From assembly GCF_029193815.1 (NCBI RefSeq), contig NZ_JARFVC010000043.1, forward strand, positions 1-32,613: a stretch of 32,613 nucleotides of DNA, given 5' to 3'. The position numbers and the translations under genes were made by a program. Of the stretch, positions 16,726 to 26,533 are shown piece by piece (position 1 is the first letter of the stretch; each line of letters opens with the position of its first letter). The notes below the pieces were generated by a model that saw only the letters and a list, made by a program, of their open reading frames with translations, did not search any database and had not been told where the DNA came from. This DNA is from Cytobacillus sp. S13-E01 (GTDB taxonomy: Bacteria; Bacillota; Bacilli; Bacillales; Bacillaceae_L).

Positions 16726-16958
16726 TTATTTTCACCTTCAAGTTCTTGGTCATGTGGAACAATGGTCCCATCTGGATATTCCCTTACCCATCCCTTTTCA
16801 GTATTATAAATAATATATGTGTTATTTGCCTTGGCATCTATTTTAGCTCGTTCACCAGTCATCTTTACCCATTTATCAATCCACTCAAATTTTCTTCCTC
16901 TAGATTCTTCACTTTGGTCTAACACGATATTCACCGCCTTTTTCCACCTCATTTTCAT
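16722..16958 (-). CDS. Small protein, candidate antitoxin of the zeta-like kinase
   Basis: This protein has up to 78 residues and belongs to no family I can name. It begins with a basic stretch, has a helical EESRGRKFEWIDKWVKMTGE segment, then a small strand-rich part (TYIIYNTEKGWVREYPDG) and an acidic end. The ATG at 16958 has no clear ribosome binding site; a GTG at 16934 follows AGGTGG and may be the true start. The role is inferred from its coupling with the kinase gene. Confidence 0.6.
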   Translation of the reverse strand: MKMRWKKAVNIVLDQSEESRGRKFEWIDKWVKMTGERAKIDAKANNTYIIYNTEKGWVREYPDGTIVPHDQELEGENK

Positions 16959-17025
16959 TTATTTTATCACAAAAGATAATTTAAACCCTAAATTTACAGA
17001 TTGAATGATATAGTTTTTGGATTCA

Positions 17026-17283
17026 TTATTTTTCCCCTGCAGTTAATTCAAGTACAAACTCACTAGGGATATACCGCCCACTCGAAAAATTCTGGACCAA
17101 ATCACTAATCTTTGGCGGATGTGGCGATACTACGACAAATGTCAATAGATTCTCGTGCACTCGATCATATGAATATTTTTGCAGGACCGTATGCCAGGCA
17201 TCCAGCTTATGTTGATCAAATTGAAATTTGTCATAAAAGACCTGTATAAGAACCATCAACTTATAAATCTCTTTCTTATTCAT
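17026..17283 (-). CDS. Phage replicative helicase loader/inhibitor (G39P-like)
   Basis: This 85-residue protein resembles the SPP1 G39P family: a first helix MNKKEIYKLMVLIQVFYDKF, LDAWHTVLQKYSYDRVHENL, and HPPKISDLV. Such proteins bind the phage DnaB-like helicase and hold it until loading at the phage origin. The frame is open from 17358, but the ATG at 17283 follows GAGGAGG, and the bases before it are the end of the replisome organiser gene in another frame. It overlaps that gene's original stop, as in phage replication modules. No helicase gene follows, so it is an orphan. Confidence 0.7.
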   Translation of the reverse strand: MNKKEIYKLMVLIQVFYDKFQFDQHKLDAWHTVLQKYSYDRVHENLLTFVVVSPHPPKISDLVQNFSSGRYIPSEFVLELTAGEK

Positions 17284-17995
17284 CAAGGTTAAAATCCTCC
17301 TCACCCAGTCTCTTCTTACCTTCCTGCTGATTGAGATAAGATTCAATTTTTGAGCCAAACAACGTCTCCGGTCACAAGAACTTATTCCAAGCAGGATCAG
17401 ACTGCCAATCAGCTGATTTCAAATCAATGACTCTTTTAAAATCCTCAAGCGTAAAACCTTCTCCATATCTGGCATAAATCAGTTCCCTCGTTTTAATAGA
17501 ATTTAGTTTAAAGTTCTTTCCCGTCTTCTCATTTAAATAGCCAATAATTTCAGCATATGGAATCACCTTTTTCACGGAAAAAGAATTGACTGCGGGTTCC
17601 TTCATATTCTCCGAAAATTCCTCAGATGATATCTCCACTATAGGAGTAACTTGAGTTTCCAGCAGACTATCTTCAAACTCCTGTAATTTTTCATAGTCAA
17701 TGCTGTACCATTTTGTCTTATCCATTTTCATCTGATTCCAATTTTCAGATAGAAGTAATCCAAGCATCTCTAACGAGCGAATCGTCCGCTTAATTGTACT
17801 TACTGACCAAAATGGCAGCTGCTTCTGCCACTCTTCGTATGTATTATAAACCCAGGTTCTCCCCTCAATTTTATGCTTACTGATCCCCAGCCAATAATGG
17901 ATTTGCTGTAATACCACAGCCTCATTTAAACCAGTCTTAGCTGCCAAACTTGGAATAATCTTAACGGGGCTTTCATTGATTAACAACCTGCTCAT
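17276..17995 (-). pseudogene. Phage replisome organiser (DnaD/Phg_2220_C type) with a nonsense mutation
   Basis: The N-terminal winged-helix part (residues 1-110 from ATG 17995: ALLVNE-like start, LAAKTGLNEAVVLQQIHYWL, SVSTIKRTIRSLEMLGLL) is followed by a conserved phage C-terminal domain (IIGYLNEKTGKNFKLN, EGFTLEDFKRVIDLK, WNKFL). The frame stops at TGA (17374-17372), exactly where relatives have Arg in L-R-PETLFG. In the same frame PETLFGSKIESYLNQ continues to a natural TAA at 17276. A single CGA to TGA change explains this. The ATG at 17995 has an AAAGGAGAGG site; the frame opens at 18064 upstream. Loss of ~33 residues probably inactivates it. Confidence 0.8.
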
Positions 17996-18473
17996 CTGAA
18001 CCTCTCCTTTAATGGACTTTTTAAAAAGGAACCTAGACTCGGTCGTAAGACACGAGCAGCCCACCGATTGGTTTATGTCCCTTCACTTGTTATATAGAAA
18101 TAAAATGGGAAAAAGGACAGGTTCTTATAAAAATATTTTTGCTTGATGGAAATCGAAATAGAAGAGGATATATTATTTGAAGTAATCTTTGAAGTACTCT
18201 AATGAAGAAATCTATGGTATTGTTTGGGTCAACTAGAGTATCTCTACGTGTCATTCTGAACCTTTCCATACGTCAGGATGAACAAATCGGCTTGGTCATT
18301 TTATTCTAATGCATGTACCATAAAAAACCTATCAAGTAACCGCACTCAATTTAAAGTTCTGTTTCACTTACAAGCGTCAAGTAGATTTGAAACATACTGC
18401 TTACATTTTTTGAACACTTTACACTGAAGACGATATGGCGAGAAATGCATATTTTCATGTATCGAAAGACATG
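17996..18473. other. Non-coding interval between the prophage remnant and groEL
   Basis: I find no convincing gene, RNA or repeat in 18065-18473 on either strand. The only nearby signal is the ribosome binding site of the replisome organiser at about 18002-18010. The composition is AT-rich and the frames are short. Confidence 0.5.
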
Positions 18474-18514
18474 AAAAAAAGGCTTCTCTAAAGTTATTCA
18501 ACTTATGAGAAGCC
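18474..18514 (-). terminator. Strong terminator downstream of groEL
   Basis: A long stem GGCTTCTC-AAGTT / AACTT-GAGAAGCC (18481-18514) is followed on the minus strand by seven T. It is about 90 nt past the groEL stop. The possible attachment region at 18534-18595 lies between, so it may have belonged to the integrated element. Confidence 0.8.
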
Positions 18515-18533
18515 TCGATTAATTTTCTCTATA

Positions 18534-18550
18534 TTAGCAAAATGTTAGCA
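18534..18550. repeat. 17-mer direct repeat, possible integrase arm site (copy 2)
   Basis: This is identical to 15068-15084. It lies 55 nt beyond the groEL stop codon. A related pair of hexamers (ATGAGCA twice, 12 nt apart) occurs at 12542-12560. Confidence 0.45.
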
Positions 18551-18570
18551 AACCACTCTCATCTTACTAC

Positions 18571-18595
18571 AAAACCCAGTCATACCAAGGGTTTT
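18571..18595 (-). terminator. Short dyad after groEL, weak terminator or attachment core
   Basis: AAAACCC / GGGTTTT arms are separated by 11 nt, 10 nt after the groEL stop. The four-T tail is weak for a terminator. The symmetry and the adjacent hexamer repeats would also suit a recombinase core site. Confidence 0.35.
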
Positions 18596-18604
18596 AGGGG
18601 CAAG

Positions 18605-20260
<1,656 letters not shown>

Positions 20261-20299
20261 TTATTTATGTAAGATATTATTTATGACTAGTTTATAGTG

Positions 20300-20584
20300 T
20301 TAACCGATAACAGCTAAAATGTCGCTTTCACGTAAAACTAAGTATTCAGTACCTTCATACTTCAATTCAGTACCTGCATATTTTGAGAAGATAATACGAT
20401 CTCCTACTGCAACCTCTACGGCTACACGCTCTCCACTTTCGAGTACGCGGCCTGTACCCACAGCTACAATTTTACCTTCTTGAGGTTTTTCCTTTGCAGA
20501 ATCTGGTAGCACAATACCACTTGCAGTTTTTTCTTCAGATTGTACAAGTTCAATTACAACACGATCACCTAATGGCTTTAACAA
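20300..20584 (-). CDS. groES: Co-chaperonin GroES (Hsp10)
   Basis: This 94-residue lid of the GroEL chamber includes the mobile loop [20 protein letters not shown] and the C-terminal [14 protein letters not shown]. An ATG at 20602 is in frame, but it is fused to the GAGGAGG site itself. The TTG at 20584, 9 nt after that site, gives a protein starting [11 protein letters not shown], the exact GroES N-terminus. TTG is therefore the start. Confidence 0.97.
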   Translation of the reverse strand: MLKPLGDRVVIELVQSEEKTASGIVLPDSAKEKPQEGKIVAVGTGRVLESGERVAVEVAVGDRIIFSKYAGTELKYEGTEYLVLRESDILAVIG

Positions 20585-20633
20585 GTGAAACAACCTCCTC
20601 AAATAATCTTATTTGTTATTTTTTACTTTTTTA

Positions 20634-20660
20634 TTAGCACTCGTTCATCTTGAGTGCTAA
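20634..20660. promoter_or_regulatory. CIRCE operator (HrcA binding site)
   Basis: A perfect TTAGCACTC - N9 - GAGTGCTAA inverted repeat, 50 nt upstream of the groES start. HrcA binds it to repress groESL in the absence of heat stress. Confidence 0.98.
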
Positions 20661-20667
20661 CACAATT

Positions 20668-20699
20668 ATTATATTAAATAATCTCTGTTTCTTTTGCAA
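20668..20699 (-). promoter_or_regulatory. groESL promoter region
   Basis: A -10 TATAAT (20668-20673, minus strand) lies immediately upstream of CIRCE, so the operator covers the transcription start. TTGCAA at 20694-20699 is the best -35, although the 20-nt spacing is long. Confidence 0.55.
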
Positions 20700-21094
20700 G
20701 TATTAAGCAAAAAAAAATTTAATAAAACTAGAAATTTCAACTACCCTTCTAGATTATGTCACAACATGGAAAATCTAAACTTATTATTTTTATTCTTTTC
20801 CAAGATAGCATCACGTCCATTATTACTATCAAGTATTTGAAACATAATAGTAATGTTAGTAGAGTAATATATGTTAAAATGTAAAATATGTTTTACTGGG
20901 CTATTTTCGTAAAACCCTGTTATTTTTAATTACCATATATTTCATTTCGAACGCAATATAGCGCATCTTCTTTTACCTAACTGTAGCAAAATTTCGGAAC
21001 ATACTTTAACAAACCTTCAATATGTATGATAGGTTTAACAATCTTTCAGAAAAGAGCCATTGATAAAACTACCTATAAAAAGGGGATTATAAAT
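20700..21094. other. Divergent intergenic region groES / ydiL
   Basis: No gene is seen. A small dyad GTTTTAC / GTAAAAC occurs at 20890-20915, and the rest is AT-rich. A ydiL promoter must lie here, but I cannot pick one with confidence. Confidence 0.45.
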
Positions 21095-21835
21095 TTGGAA
21101 AAACGTTATTGGTACGTCATATTAACTTACATAATAATGCAATTATCTAGTTTGATTGGAATACCCATTTTACTGTTTTTAGGCGTTGGTAGCGGAGAAG
21201 CTGAATATAGGCAATCTTTTACAATCGCTTCAACCTACTGGTTAATTATTAGTTTTTTTGTAGCACTACTCATTATTTTGTATTTATTACGAAATGATAT
21301 GAAAGATAGACATATTTATGACAAACGTTCCTCTAGAGCAAGTGCTGCCTATTGGGCGATTGGCGGTATCTTTATAGCACTATTTGCACAAGTGATCGCA
21401 GCAAATATTGAAATAAGCGTATTTGGAATTGATCCAGGATCTGAAAATACGAAACAAATTATTGAGCTTGTAAGGGTAACACCTTTATTAATCCTCGTTA
21501 CTTCCGTCATTGGGCCTATCCTAGAAGAAATTATTTTTAGGAAGATTATTTTTGGGTCCTTCTATAAAAGATTTAATTATTGGATTTCCGCACTTGCTAG
21601 CTCTATCATTTTTGCTTTAGTTCATATGGAACCTGAACATATTCTATTGTATTCGGCAATGGGATTTACCTTTGCCTTTCTATATGTAAAAACCGGACGT
21701 TTGATTGTACCTATTTTCGCACATGTCGCAATGAATACACTTGTCGTAGTATTTCAAACAATCTTTGCAGATGATATAGAGAGAATTATGAAGGAAGCCG
21801 AACAAATGCAGTCGTTTATTTCATTTTTACTCTAA
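21095..21835 (+). CDS. ydiL: CPBP-family intramembrane protease (YdiL-like)
   Basis: This membrane protein of the CaaX protease/bacteriocin-processing (Abi/CPBP) family has about seven hydrophobic segments. The catalytic motifs are GPILEEIIFRK (EExxxR), FALVHMEPEH and FAHVAMN (HxxxN-like), in the usual order. The frame is open from an ATG at 21026, but the TTG at 21095 follows AAAAAGGGGAT and gives MEKRYWYVILTYIIMQ, which matches B. subtilis YdiL. It lies next to groES and ydiK as in B. subtilis. The substrate is unknown. Confidence 0.88.
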   Translation: MEKRYWYVILTYIIMQLSSLIGIPILLFLGVGSGEAEYRQSFTIASTYWLIISFFVALLIILYLLRNDMKDRHIYDKRSSRASAAYWAIGGIFIALFAQVIAANIEISVFGIDPGSENTKQIIELVRVTPLLILVTSVIGPILEEIIFRKIIFGSFYKRFNYWISALASSIIFALVHMEPEHILLYSAMGFTFAFLYVKTGRLIVPIFAHVAMNTLVVVFQTIFADDIERIMKEAEQMQSFISFLL

Positions 21836-21840
21836 ACCGT

Positions 21841-21928
21841 AAGCGTCTTGATCACCCAACGATGTTTTTAGGCAGGTTGCTTTTAATCCTCCGGAGGAAC
21901 AGAGCTTATGACCTCAAGAGGCTTTGCA
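21841..21928. repeat. Diverged copy of the hairpin repeat after ydiL
   Basis: The central part (GGTTGCTTTTAATCCTCCGGAG, in pieces, then GCTTATGACCTC) aligns with copies A-C. The outer arms differ completely in sequence yet still pair (GCGTCTTGA / TCAAGAGGC), so the fold is kept. It begins 5 nt after the ydiL stop codon and may also act as its 3' hairpin. Confidence 0.5.
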
Positions 21929-22015
21929 CTATTGCAGGACGGAAACAACAACCTTTAATTTATATTACTTAAACGGCTGTATTTAGTAATAGTACAACAT
22001 TGGAGGATCTAGTTT

Positions 22016-22219
22016 ATGCGTAGAACATCACCGTTTCTTATGGGCGTAATGTATATCTTTATGGGAATTTTATTTACATATTTAGCCATTCAAAGTGCTA
22101 CTGAAACAATTTGGAACTTTGCAACGATCTTACTTATGATTGTTGCAACCTTCGACTTTGCCGTAGCTATACGAATGTTATCTTTGAATAATAAAATAAA
22201 AAGAAATAAGAAAAAATAA
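22016..22219 (+). CDS. ydiK: YdiK family membrane protein
   Basis: This 67-residue protein has two membrane helices (about 6-27 and 33-54) and a basic tail (KIKRNKKK). It corresponds to B. subtilis YdiK (DUF4305) in length, sequence type and position between ydiL and tatCy. A TTGGAGGAT site precedes the ATG. The function is unknown. Confidence 0.88.
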   Translation: MRRTSPFLMGVMYIFMGILFTYLAIQSATETIWNFATILLMIVATFDFAVAIRMLSLNNKIKRNKKK

Positions 22220-22245
22220 ACCTCCCGCTTTGGGAGGTTTATTTT
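22218..22245. terminator. Bidirectional terminator between ydiK and tatC
   Basis: A perfect 9-bp stem AAACCTCCC / GGGAGGTTT with a 5-nt loop and T-runs on both strands. It overlaps the tatC stop codon and ends both convergent units. Confidence 0.88.
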
Positions 22246-22997
22246 TGTTGATAATGGTCATTTTGCTGTAACATTTCAGCCCTTTTAGCCTTTCGATAGG
22301 CGCCCTTTGAAACGATTATACTAATTTCGTATAACCCAAACAAAGGAATCGTGACCATCATATGTGATATGATCTCTGGCGGAGTTATAAACGCACCTAT
22401 CACTAATAAAATAAAATACGCATATTTTCGTACCTTTATTAAGTACATAGGTGTTACTATACCAAGCCTAGTTAAAAACATAACAATAACAGGGAGTTGG
22501 AACAATAATCCAAAAGGTAATGTTAATTGTAATAAAAATTGAAAATACTCATTAATCCCAATTACCTGGTTAATTGCTAATCTTTCGGCAAGTCTCCCCA
22601 TAAAATCGACAACAAATGGAAATAGAATGAAATATGAAAACGATATCCCTGCTAAAAATAGCAATACTGAAATAGGAATATAGCTCAACGTGACTTTTCG
22701 TTCTTTTTCATAAAGCCCTGGACTTATAAAGGACCAAAACTGAAATAAAATGATTGGCGATGTTATAACAAATGCAACAATAAAGGCAAATTGCATATAG
22801 ATCTTAATTGGATCCGTTAGTCTGAACGCATTCATCGTTAGCTCTTTCGCTTCATCAGCGTTTTGTAAATAGACAATGATTGGTTCTGCTAGGAAAAAAC
22901 CACCAACCATAGCCAGGAAGAAGAAAACGACTACATAAATCAGTCGTTTTCGCAGCTCACCTATATGTTCATAAACGGACATTTCTTTTTCAGTCAT
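22239..22997 (-). CDS. tatC: Sec-independent protein translocase TatC (TatCy type)
   Basis: This is the core receptor of the twin-arginine translocase; it binds the RR signal peptide. At 252 residues and with six membrane helices it has the family size. The N-terminal EHIGELRKRLIY and the FQFWSFISPGLYEKERK motif in the first periplasmic loop region are diagnostic. It follows tatA by 45 nt and forms a minimal TatAC system like TatAyCy of B. subtilis. Confidence 0.95.
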   Translation of the reverse strand: MTEKEMSVYEHIGELRKRLIYVVVFFFLAMVGGFFLAEPIIVYLQNADEAKELTMNAFRLTDPIKIYMQFAFIVAFVITSPIILFQFWSFISPGLYEKERKVTLSYIPISVLLFLAGISFSYFILFPFVVDFMGRLAERLAINQVIGINEYFQFLLQLTLPFGLLFQLPVIVMFLTRLGIVTPMYLIKVRKYAYFILLVIGAFITPPEIISHMMVTIPLFGLYEISIIVSKGAYRKAKRAEMLQQNDHYQQK

Positions 22998-23042
22998 AGC
23001 GAATCATCCTAACCATATAACTACAGCGTCAAAAAGTGCAAT

Positions 23043-23228
23043 TTATTTTACTTCTTCTTTTTTCTTATTATCATCTTCATCGTCATCCGCTAAACCTTTA
23101 GTTGCGTTCTTGAATTCACGAAGAGTGTTACCAGCTGCCTTACCAAGTTCAGGTAATTTTTTAGGTCCAAAGATTAGTAATGCTACAAAAACAATTAAGA
23201 GAAGGCTTCCAATTCCTAGATTCGGCAT
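23043..23228 (-). CDS. tatA: Twin-arginine translocase subunit TatA (TatAy type)
   Basis: This 61-residue protein has one N-terminal membrane helix ([20 protein letters not shown]), then the amphipathic helix [19 protein letters not shown] and an acidic/basic tail. It is closest to TatAy of B. subtilis, which is the bifunctional TatA/B type. A GTG at 23237 is in frame but lies inside the AAAGGAGGTG ribosome binding site; the ATG at 23228, 8 nt after it, is the start. It lies between rex and tatC. Confidence 0.95.
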   Translation of the reverse strand: MPNLGIGSLLLIVFVALLIFGPKKLPELGKAAGNTLREFKNATKGLADDDEDDNKKKEEVK

Positions 23229-23260
23229 TTCCTTCACCTCCTTTAGGTGATAATTTTCGT

Positions 23261-23899
23261 TTATTCACTAGGATAATGTTTTAAAAAGTAGATCAATGAT
23301 TGTAATTCTACAGCTAAGTCAATATGATGTACTCGAATATGATCAGGTACATTGATCCTTGCTGGTGTAAAATTTAAAATTCCTTTTATCCCCTTGGCCA
23401 CTAATCGGTCAGTTAATGGTTGAGCAACACCCGCAGGTACTGTCAGAATGGCGACAGTAACGTTTTCAGGAAGCCGTTCCTCTAAATCGTCGAGATGATA
23501 GACGGAAACGCCGCCAACCTCTGTACCAATTTTCTTTTCATCAACATCAAATGCTAGCTCTATTCTTGTATTGTTATTTTTAGAAAAATTATAATGTAAA
23601 AAAGCAGTTCCTAGATTTCCAACACCAATCAGGGTAACCTTGGTTAATTCATCCTGATCTAATGTTTTTCTGAAAAAGGATAACAGATATTCCACATTAT
23701 AGCCATACCCTTTTTTACCTAAAGCTCCAAAATAAGAAAAATCTCTACGAATTGTCGCTGAATCTACTTTAACAGCCTCACTCAATTCGGCGGATGACAC
23801 TCTTTTTTTACCTGAGGCATGTAGGTTTGTTATAAAGCGATAATATAATGGCAGCCTTTTCGCTGTTGCTTGTGGTATCTTTGATTGGTCCACGTTCAA
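23261..23899 (-). CDS. rex: Redox-sensing transcriptional repressor Rex
   Basis: This dimeric repressor senses NADH/NAD+ and controls fermentation and respiration genes. The N-terminal winged helix ([24 protein letters not shown], in two parts) is followed by the Rossmann domain with [12 protein letters not shown] and the C-terminal swapped helix. It is 212 residues long. The start is a TTG (23899) after a GGGGGATG site; it gives [17 protein letters not shown], the exact family N-terminus. It lies 16 nt after moaC. Confidence 0.96.
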   Translation of the reverse strand: MNVDQSKIPQATAKRLPLYYRFITNLHASGKKRVSSAELSEAVKVDSATIRRDFSYFGALGKKGYGYNVEYLLSFFRKTLDQDELTKVTLIGVGNLGTAFLHYNFSKNNNTRIELAFDVDEKKIGTEVGGVSVYHLDDLEERLPENVTVAILTVPAGVAQPLTDRLVAKGIKGILNFTPARINVPDHIRVHHIDLAVELQSLIYFLKHYPSE

Positions 23900-23915
23900 A
23901 TTACATCCCCCACAT

Positions 23916-24419
23916 TCAAACCAACTCGTTCAACTCTTCTTCTCTCTTAAAGTCTCCATTTTTCCCACCTGTTTTTTCAACTAGATAGGTTGGTCCAATG
24001 ATCATAGCTTTATCGACAGCCTTACACATATCATATACAGTTAAAGCAGTAGCAGAGGCAGCGGTCAAAGCTTCCATTTCAACACCTGTGCTTCCCTTTG
24101 TTTTAACGATAACATTAATTAATAGTCTATATTCGTCAATCTTATTTTCCCACTGAAAAGAAATATCTACCCCTTTTAATGCTAAGGGATGACACATTGG
24201 AATAATATCAGATGTTTTTTTAGCAGCCATAATCCCTGCAACTTGAGCAACCGCTAATACATCACCTTTTTCGATTTCATGCTGTGTTATTTTATCATAT
24301 ATAACTTTATTGACTTGGACACTGGTCCTCGCGATAGCCGTTCTAATCGTGGTAGTTTTATCAGTTATGTCTACCATTTTGGCCCTGCCTTGATCATTAA
24401 AATGAGTGAAAGATGACAT
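23916..24419 (-). CDS. moaC: Cyclic pyranopterin monophosphate synthase MoaC
   Basis: It converts the MoaA product to cPMP in molybdenum cofactor synthesis. At 167 residues it has MVDITDK near the N-terminus, [36 protein letters not shown] (split around the active site) and the K-rich TGGKNGDF end. An AGGAGA site precedes the ATG. It is co-transcribed with rex, as in B. subtilis. A CTCACA...TGTGAG dyad at 24468-24484 lies in the divergent promoter region with ydiF. Confidence 0.94.
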   Translation of the reverse strand: MSSFTHFNDQGRAKMVDITDKTTTIRTAIARTSVQVNKVIYDKITQHEIEKGDVLAVAQVAGIMAAKKTSDIIPMCHPLALKGVDISFQWENKIDEYRLLINVIVKTKGSTGVEMEALTAASATALTVYDMCKAVDKAMIIGPTYLVEKTGGKNGDFKREEELNELV

Positions 24420-24576
24420 TAAAATTCTCCTCTCATAGTAGACTATACACTATTTTAACCTATCTGTCTCACATGTTGTGTGAGCTATTTCACTTTCTTT
24501 TTCCAGTCATCTTTAATACCTTGCTCACTATAGTAAGGATACGATACACTAAGGGTATAACAAGAGGTGAACTAAC

Positions 24577-26511
24577 ATGATTTTATTACAAGTAAATCAG
24601 CTACAAAAATACTTTGGTGCTGATATTATTTTATCCAATATAAAACTAGAAGTACAATCGAAAGACAGAATTGCATTAGTAGGAAGAAATGGTGCTGGAA
24701 AATCTACACTATTGAAGATCATTGCAGGTCAAATGTCTCACGATGGTGGAGAAATCATTAAACCAAAAAATCTTTCAATAAATTATTTAGCACAGGACAC
24801 AGGTTTAGAATCTAACTTATCCATATGGGATGAAATGATGACGGTTTTTGCACCACTTCGAAAACTTGAAACTGAGCTACGAGAAATTGAATTTAAAATG
24901 GGAAATCCAGATATCCTTCAAAACGAGATAAGCTATCAGAAGTTACTAAAAGAGTATGATGAATTACAAACCCGCTTTAAAGAACAAGGTGGATACCAAT
25001 ATGAGTCCGATATAAGGTCTATTTTACACGGCTTTAATTTCTCGGATTTTGATTACTCAACCTCAATCTCATCATTAAGCGGCGGTCAAAAGACTCGGTT
25101 AGCACTTTGTAAGTTATTATTAACGAAGCCAGATTTACTTATTTTGGACGAGCCTACTAACCATCTAGATATTAATACACTAACATGGTTAGAGCAGTAT
25201 TTACAAGGCTACCATGGTGCAATCCTTATTGTATCCCACGACAGATATTTCTTGGACAAGGTTGTTACACAAGTCTATGAAATATCTAGAACAACATCTT
25301 CAAAGTTCCCTGGCAACTACAGTAATTATCTAAAACTAAAAGCAGAAAACTATGAACTTGATCTAAAGCGCTTTGAAAAACAGCAGGATGAAGTTTCAAA
25401 GCTAAAAGACTTCATCCAGAAAAACTTAGCTAGAGCATCAACTACTAAACGGGCACAAAGTCGAAGAAAACAACTTGAGAGAATGGACCTTATGTCAAAT
25501 CCTCTTGGTGATGAAAAGTCAGCATCGTTTCAATTCAATATTGATCGACAGAGTGGAAATGATGTTTTAAAAGCAACTGATATTTCTGTAGCGTACCAAA
25601 ATTCCGAACCAACTATCAGCAATGTCTCATTCTCAATTAATCGCGGAGGTAGCATTGCCTTAGTGGGTCCAAATGGGATTGGGAAATCAACGCTACTAAA
25701 AGCGATTATTAAGCGCTTAGATCCTGTTTATGGTGTTTTTCGCTTTGGAGCTAATGTATCCATTGGTTATTATGATCAAGAACAAGCTAATCTTACTTCA
25801 AATAAACGAGTTTTAAATGAACTATGGGACGAATATCCACTAAAAAACGAAAAAGATATTAGAACTGTATTAGGAAACTTCTTATTTTCAGGTGATGATG
25901 TTTTAAAAACAGTATCCACACTTAGCGGTGGAGAAAAGGCACGTTTAGCACTAGCAAAACTAATGATGCAAAAGGCTAACTTTTTAATCCTGGATGAACC
26001 TACCAACCATTTAGACCTTGATAGTAAGGAAATATTAGAAAATGCTCTTATTGACTACCCGGGGACGATTCTTTTTGTATCCCATGACCGTTATTTTATT
26101 AACCGTATTGCGACTAAGGTGTTTGAATTATCTTCAGATTCAATCACTGAATTTCTCGGTGACTATGACTATTACCTCGAAAAAAAAGCAGAAATGGCTG
26201 AGCTTGATTTACTCGAGAAAAAGGAAGCGCCCAAACTAAAAGCAGAAACAAAAACGGATAAGCTTTCATATGAACAAGAAAAAGAAGCAAAGAAGCAGGA
26301 GCGGCAAAGAAATCGAAGAATTGAAGAAATAGAAGCAGAAATTATCGAGACCGAAAGTAAGATAGAAAAAAATGATCAATTATTATGTGAACCTGACGTT
26401 TACCAAGATCATGAAAAAGTACAAAAAATAAACGAAGACAATACAACTCTCACTTCAAAATTAGACCATTTAATGAAAGAGTGGGAATCACTACATGAGA
26501 CCAGTGGATAA
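24577..26511 (+). CDS. ydiF: ABC-F family ATPase (YdiF-like)
   Basis: This 644-residue soluble protein has two ABC domains and no membrane segments. Domain 1 has Walker A VGRNGAGKST (35-44), signature SGGQKTRLAL and LDEPTNHLD. A linker rich in charged residues follows (the P-site tRNA interaction motif region). Domain 2 has VGPNGIGKST, SGGEKARLAL and LDEPTNHLD. The C-terminal ~90 residues form a charged coiled coil. ABC-F proteins act on the ribosome, and some give antibiotic resistance; YdiF itself is uncharacterised. A TTGCTC/TACACT promoter (24521-24550, 18-nt spacer) and an AGGTGA site precede the ATG. Confidence 0.93.
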   Translation: MILLQVNQLQKYFGADIILSNIKLEVQSKDRIALVGRNGAGKSTLLKIIAGQMSHDGGEIIKPKNLSINYLAQDTGLESNLSIWDEMMTVFAPLRKLETELREIEFKMGNPDILQNEISYQKLLKEYDELQTRFKEQGGYQYESDIRSILHGFNFSDFDYSTSISSLSGGQKTRLALCKLLLTKPDLLILDEPTNHLDINTLTWLEQYLQGYHGAILIVSHDRYFLDKVVTQVYEISRTTSSKFPGNYSNYLKLKAENYELDLKRFEKQQDEVSKLKDFIQKNLARASTTKRAQSRRKQLERMDLMSNPLGDEKSASFQFNIDRQSGNDVLKATDISVAYQNSEPTISNVSFSINRGGSIALVGPNGIGKSTLLKAIIKRLDPVYGVFRFGANVSIGYYDQEQANLTSNKRVLNELWDEYPLKNEKDIRTVLGNFLFSGDDVLKTVSTLSGGEKARLALAKLMMQKANFLILDEPTNHLDLDSKEILENALIDYPGTILFVSHDRYFINRIATKVFELSSDSITEFLGDYDYYLEKKAEMAELDLLEKKEAPKLKAETKTDKLSYEQEKEAKKQERQRNRRIEEIEAEIIETESKIEKNDQLLCEPDVYQDHEKVQKINEDNTTLTSKLDHLMKEWESLHETSG

Positions 26512-26533
26512 TTATCCGCTGGTTTTTGTTTTT
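26500..26533 (+). terminator. Terminator after ydiF, overlapping the stop codon
   Basis: A 12-bp stem ACCAGTGGATAA / TTATCCGCTGGT (one G-T pair) is followed by a T-rich run. The TAA stop of ydiF lies inside the 5' arm, so the last codons of the gene form half of the hairpin. Confidence 0.88.

Noticed and set aside
16388-16813. 141-codon plus-strand frame over the zeta-like kinase
   Set aside because: It is antisense to a gene with clear P-loop motifs and has no supporting start signal.
24468-24484. CTCACA / TGTGAG dyad between moaC and ydiF, considered as a Rex operator
   Set aside because: The spacing and flanks do not fit the Rex consensus TTGTGAA-N4-TTCACAA; it is noted only as a dyad.
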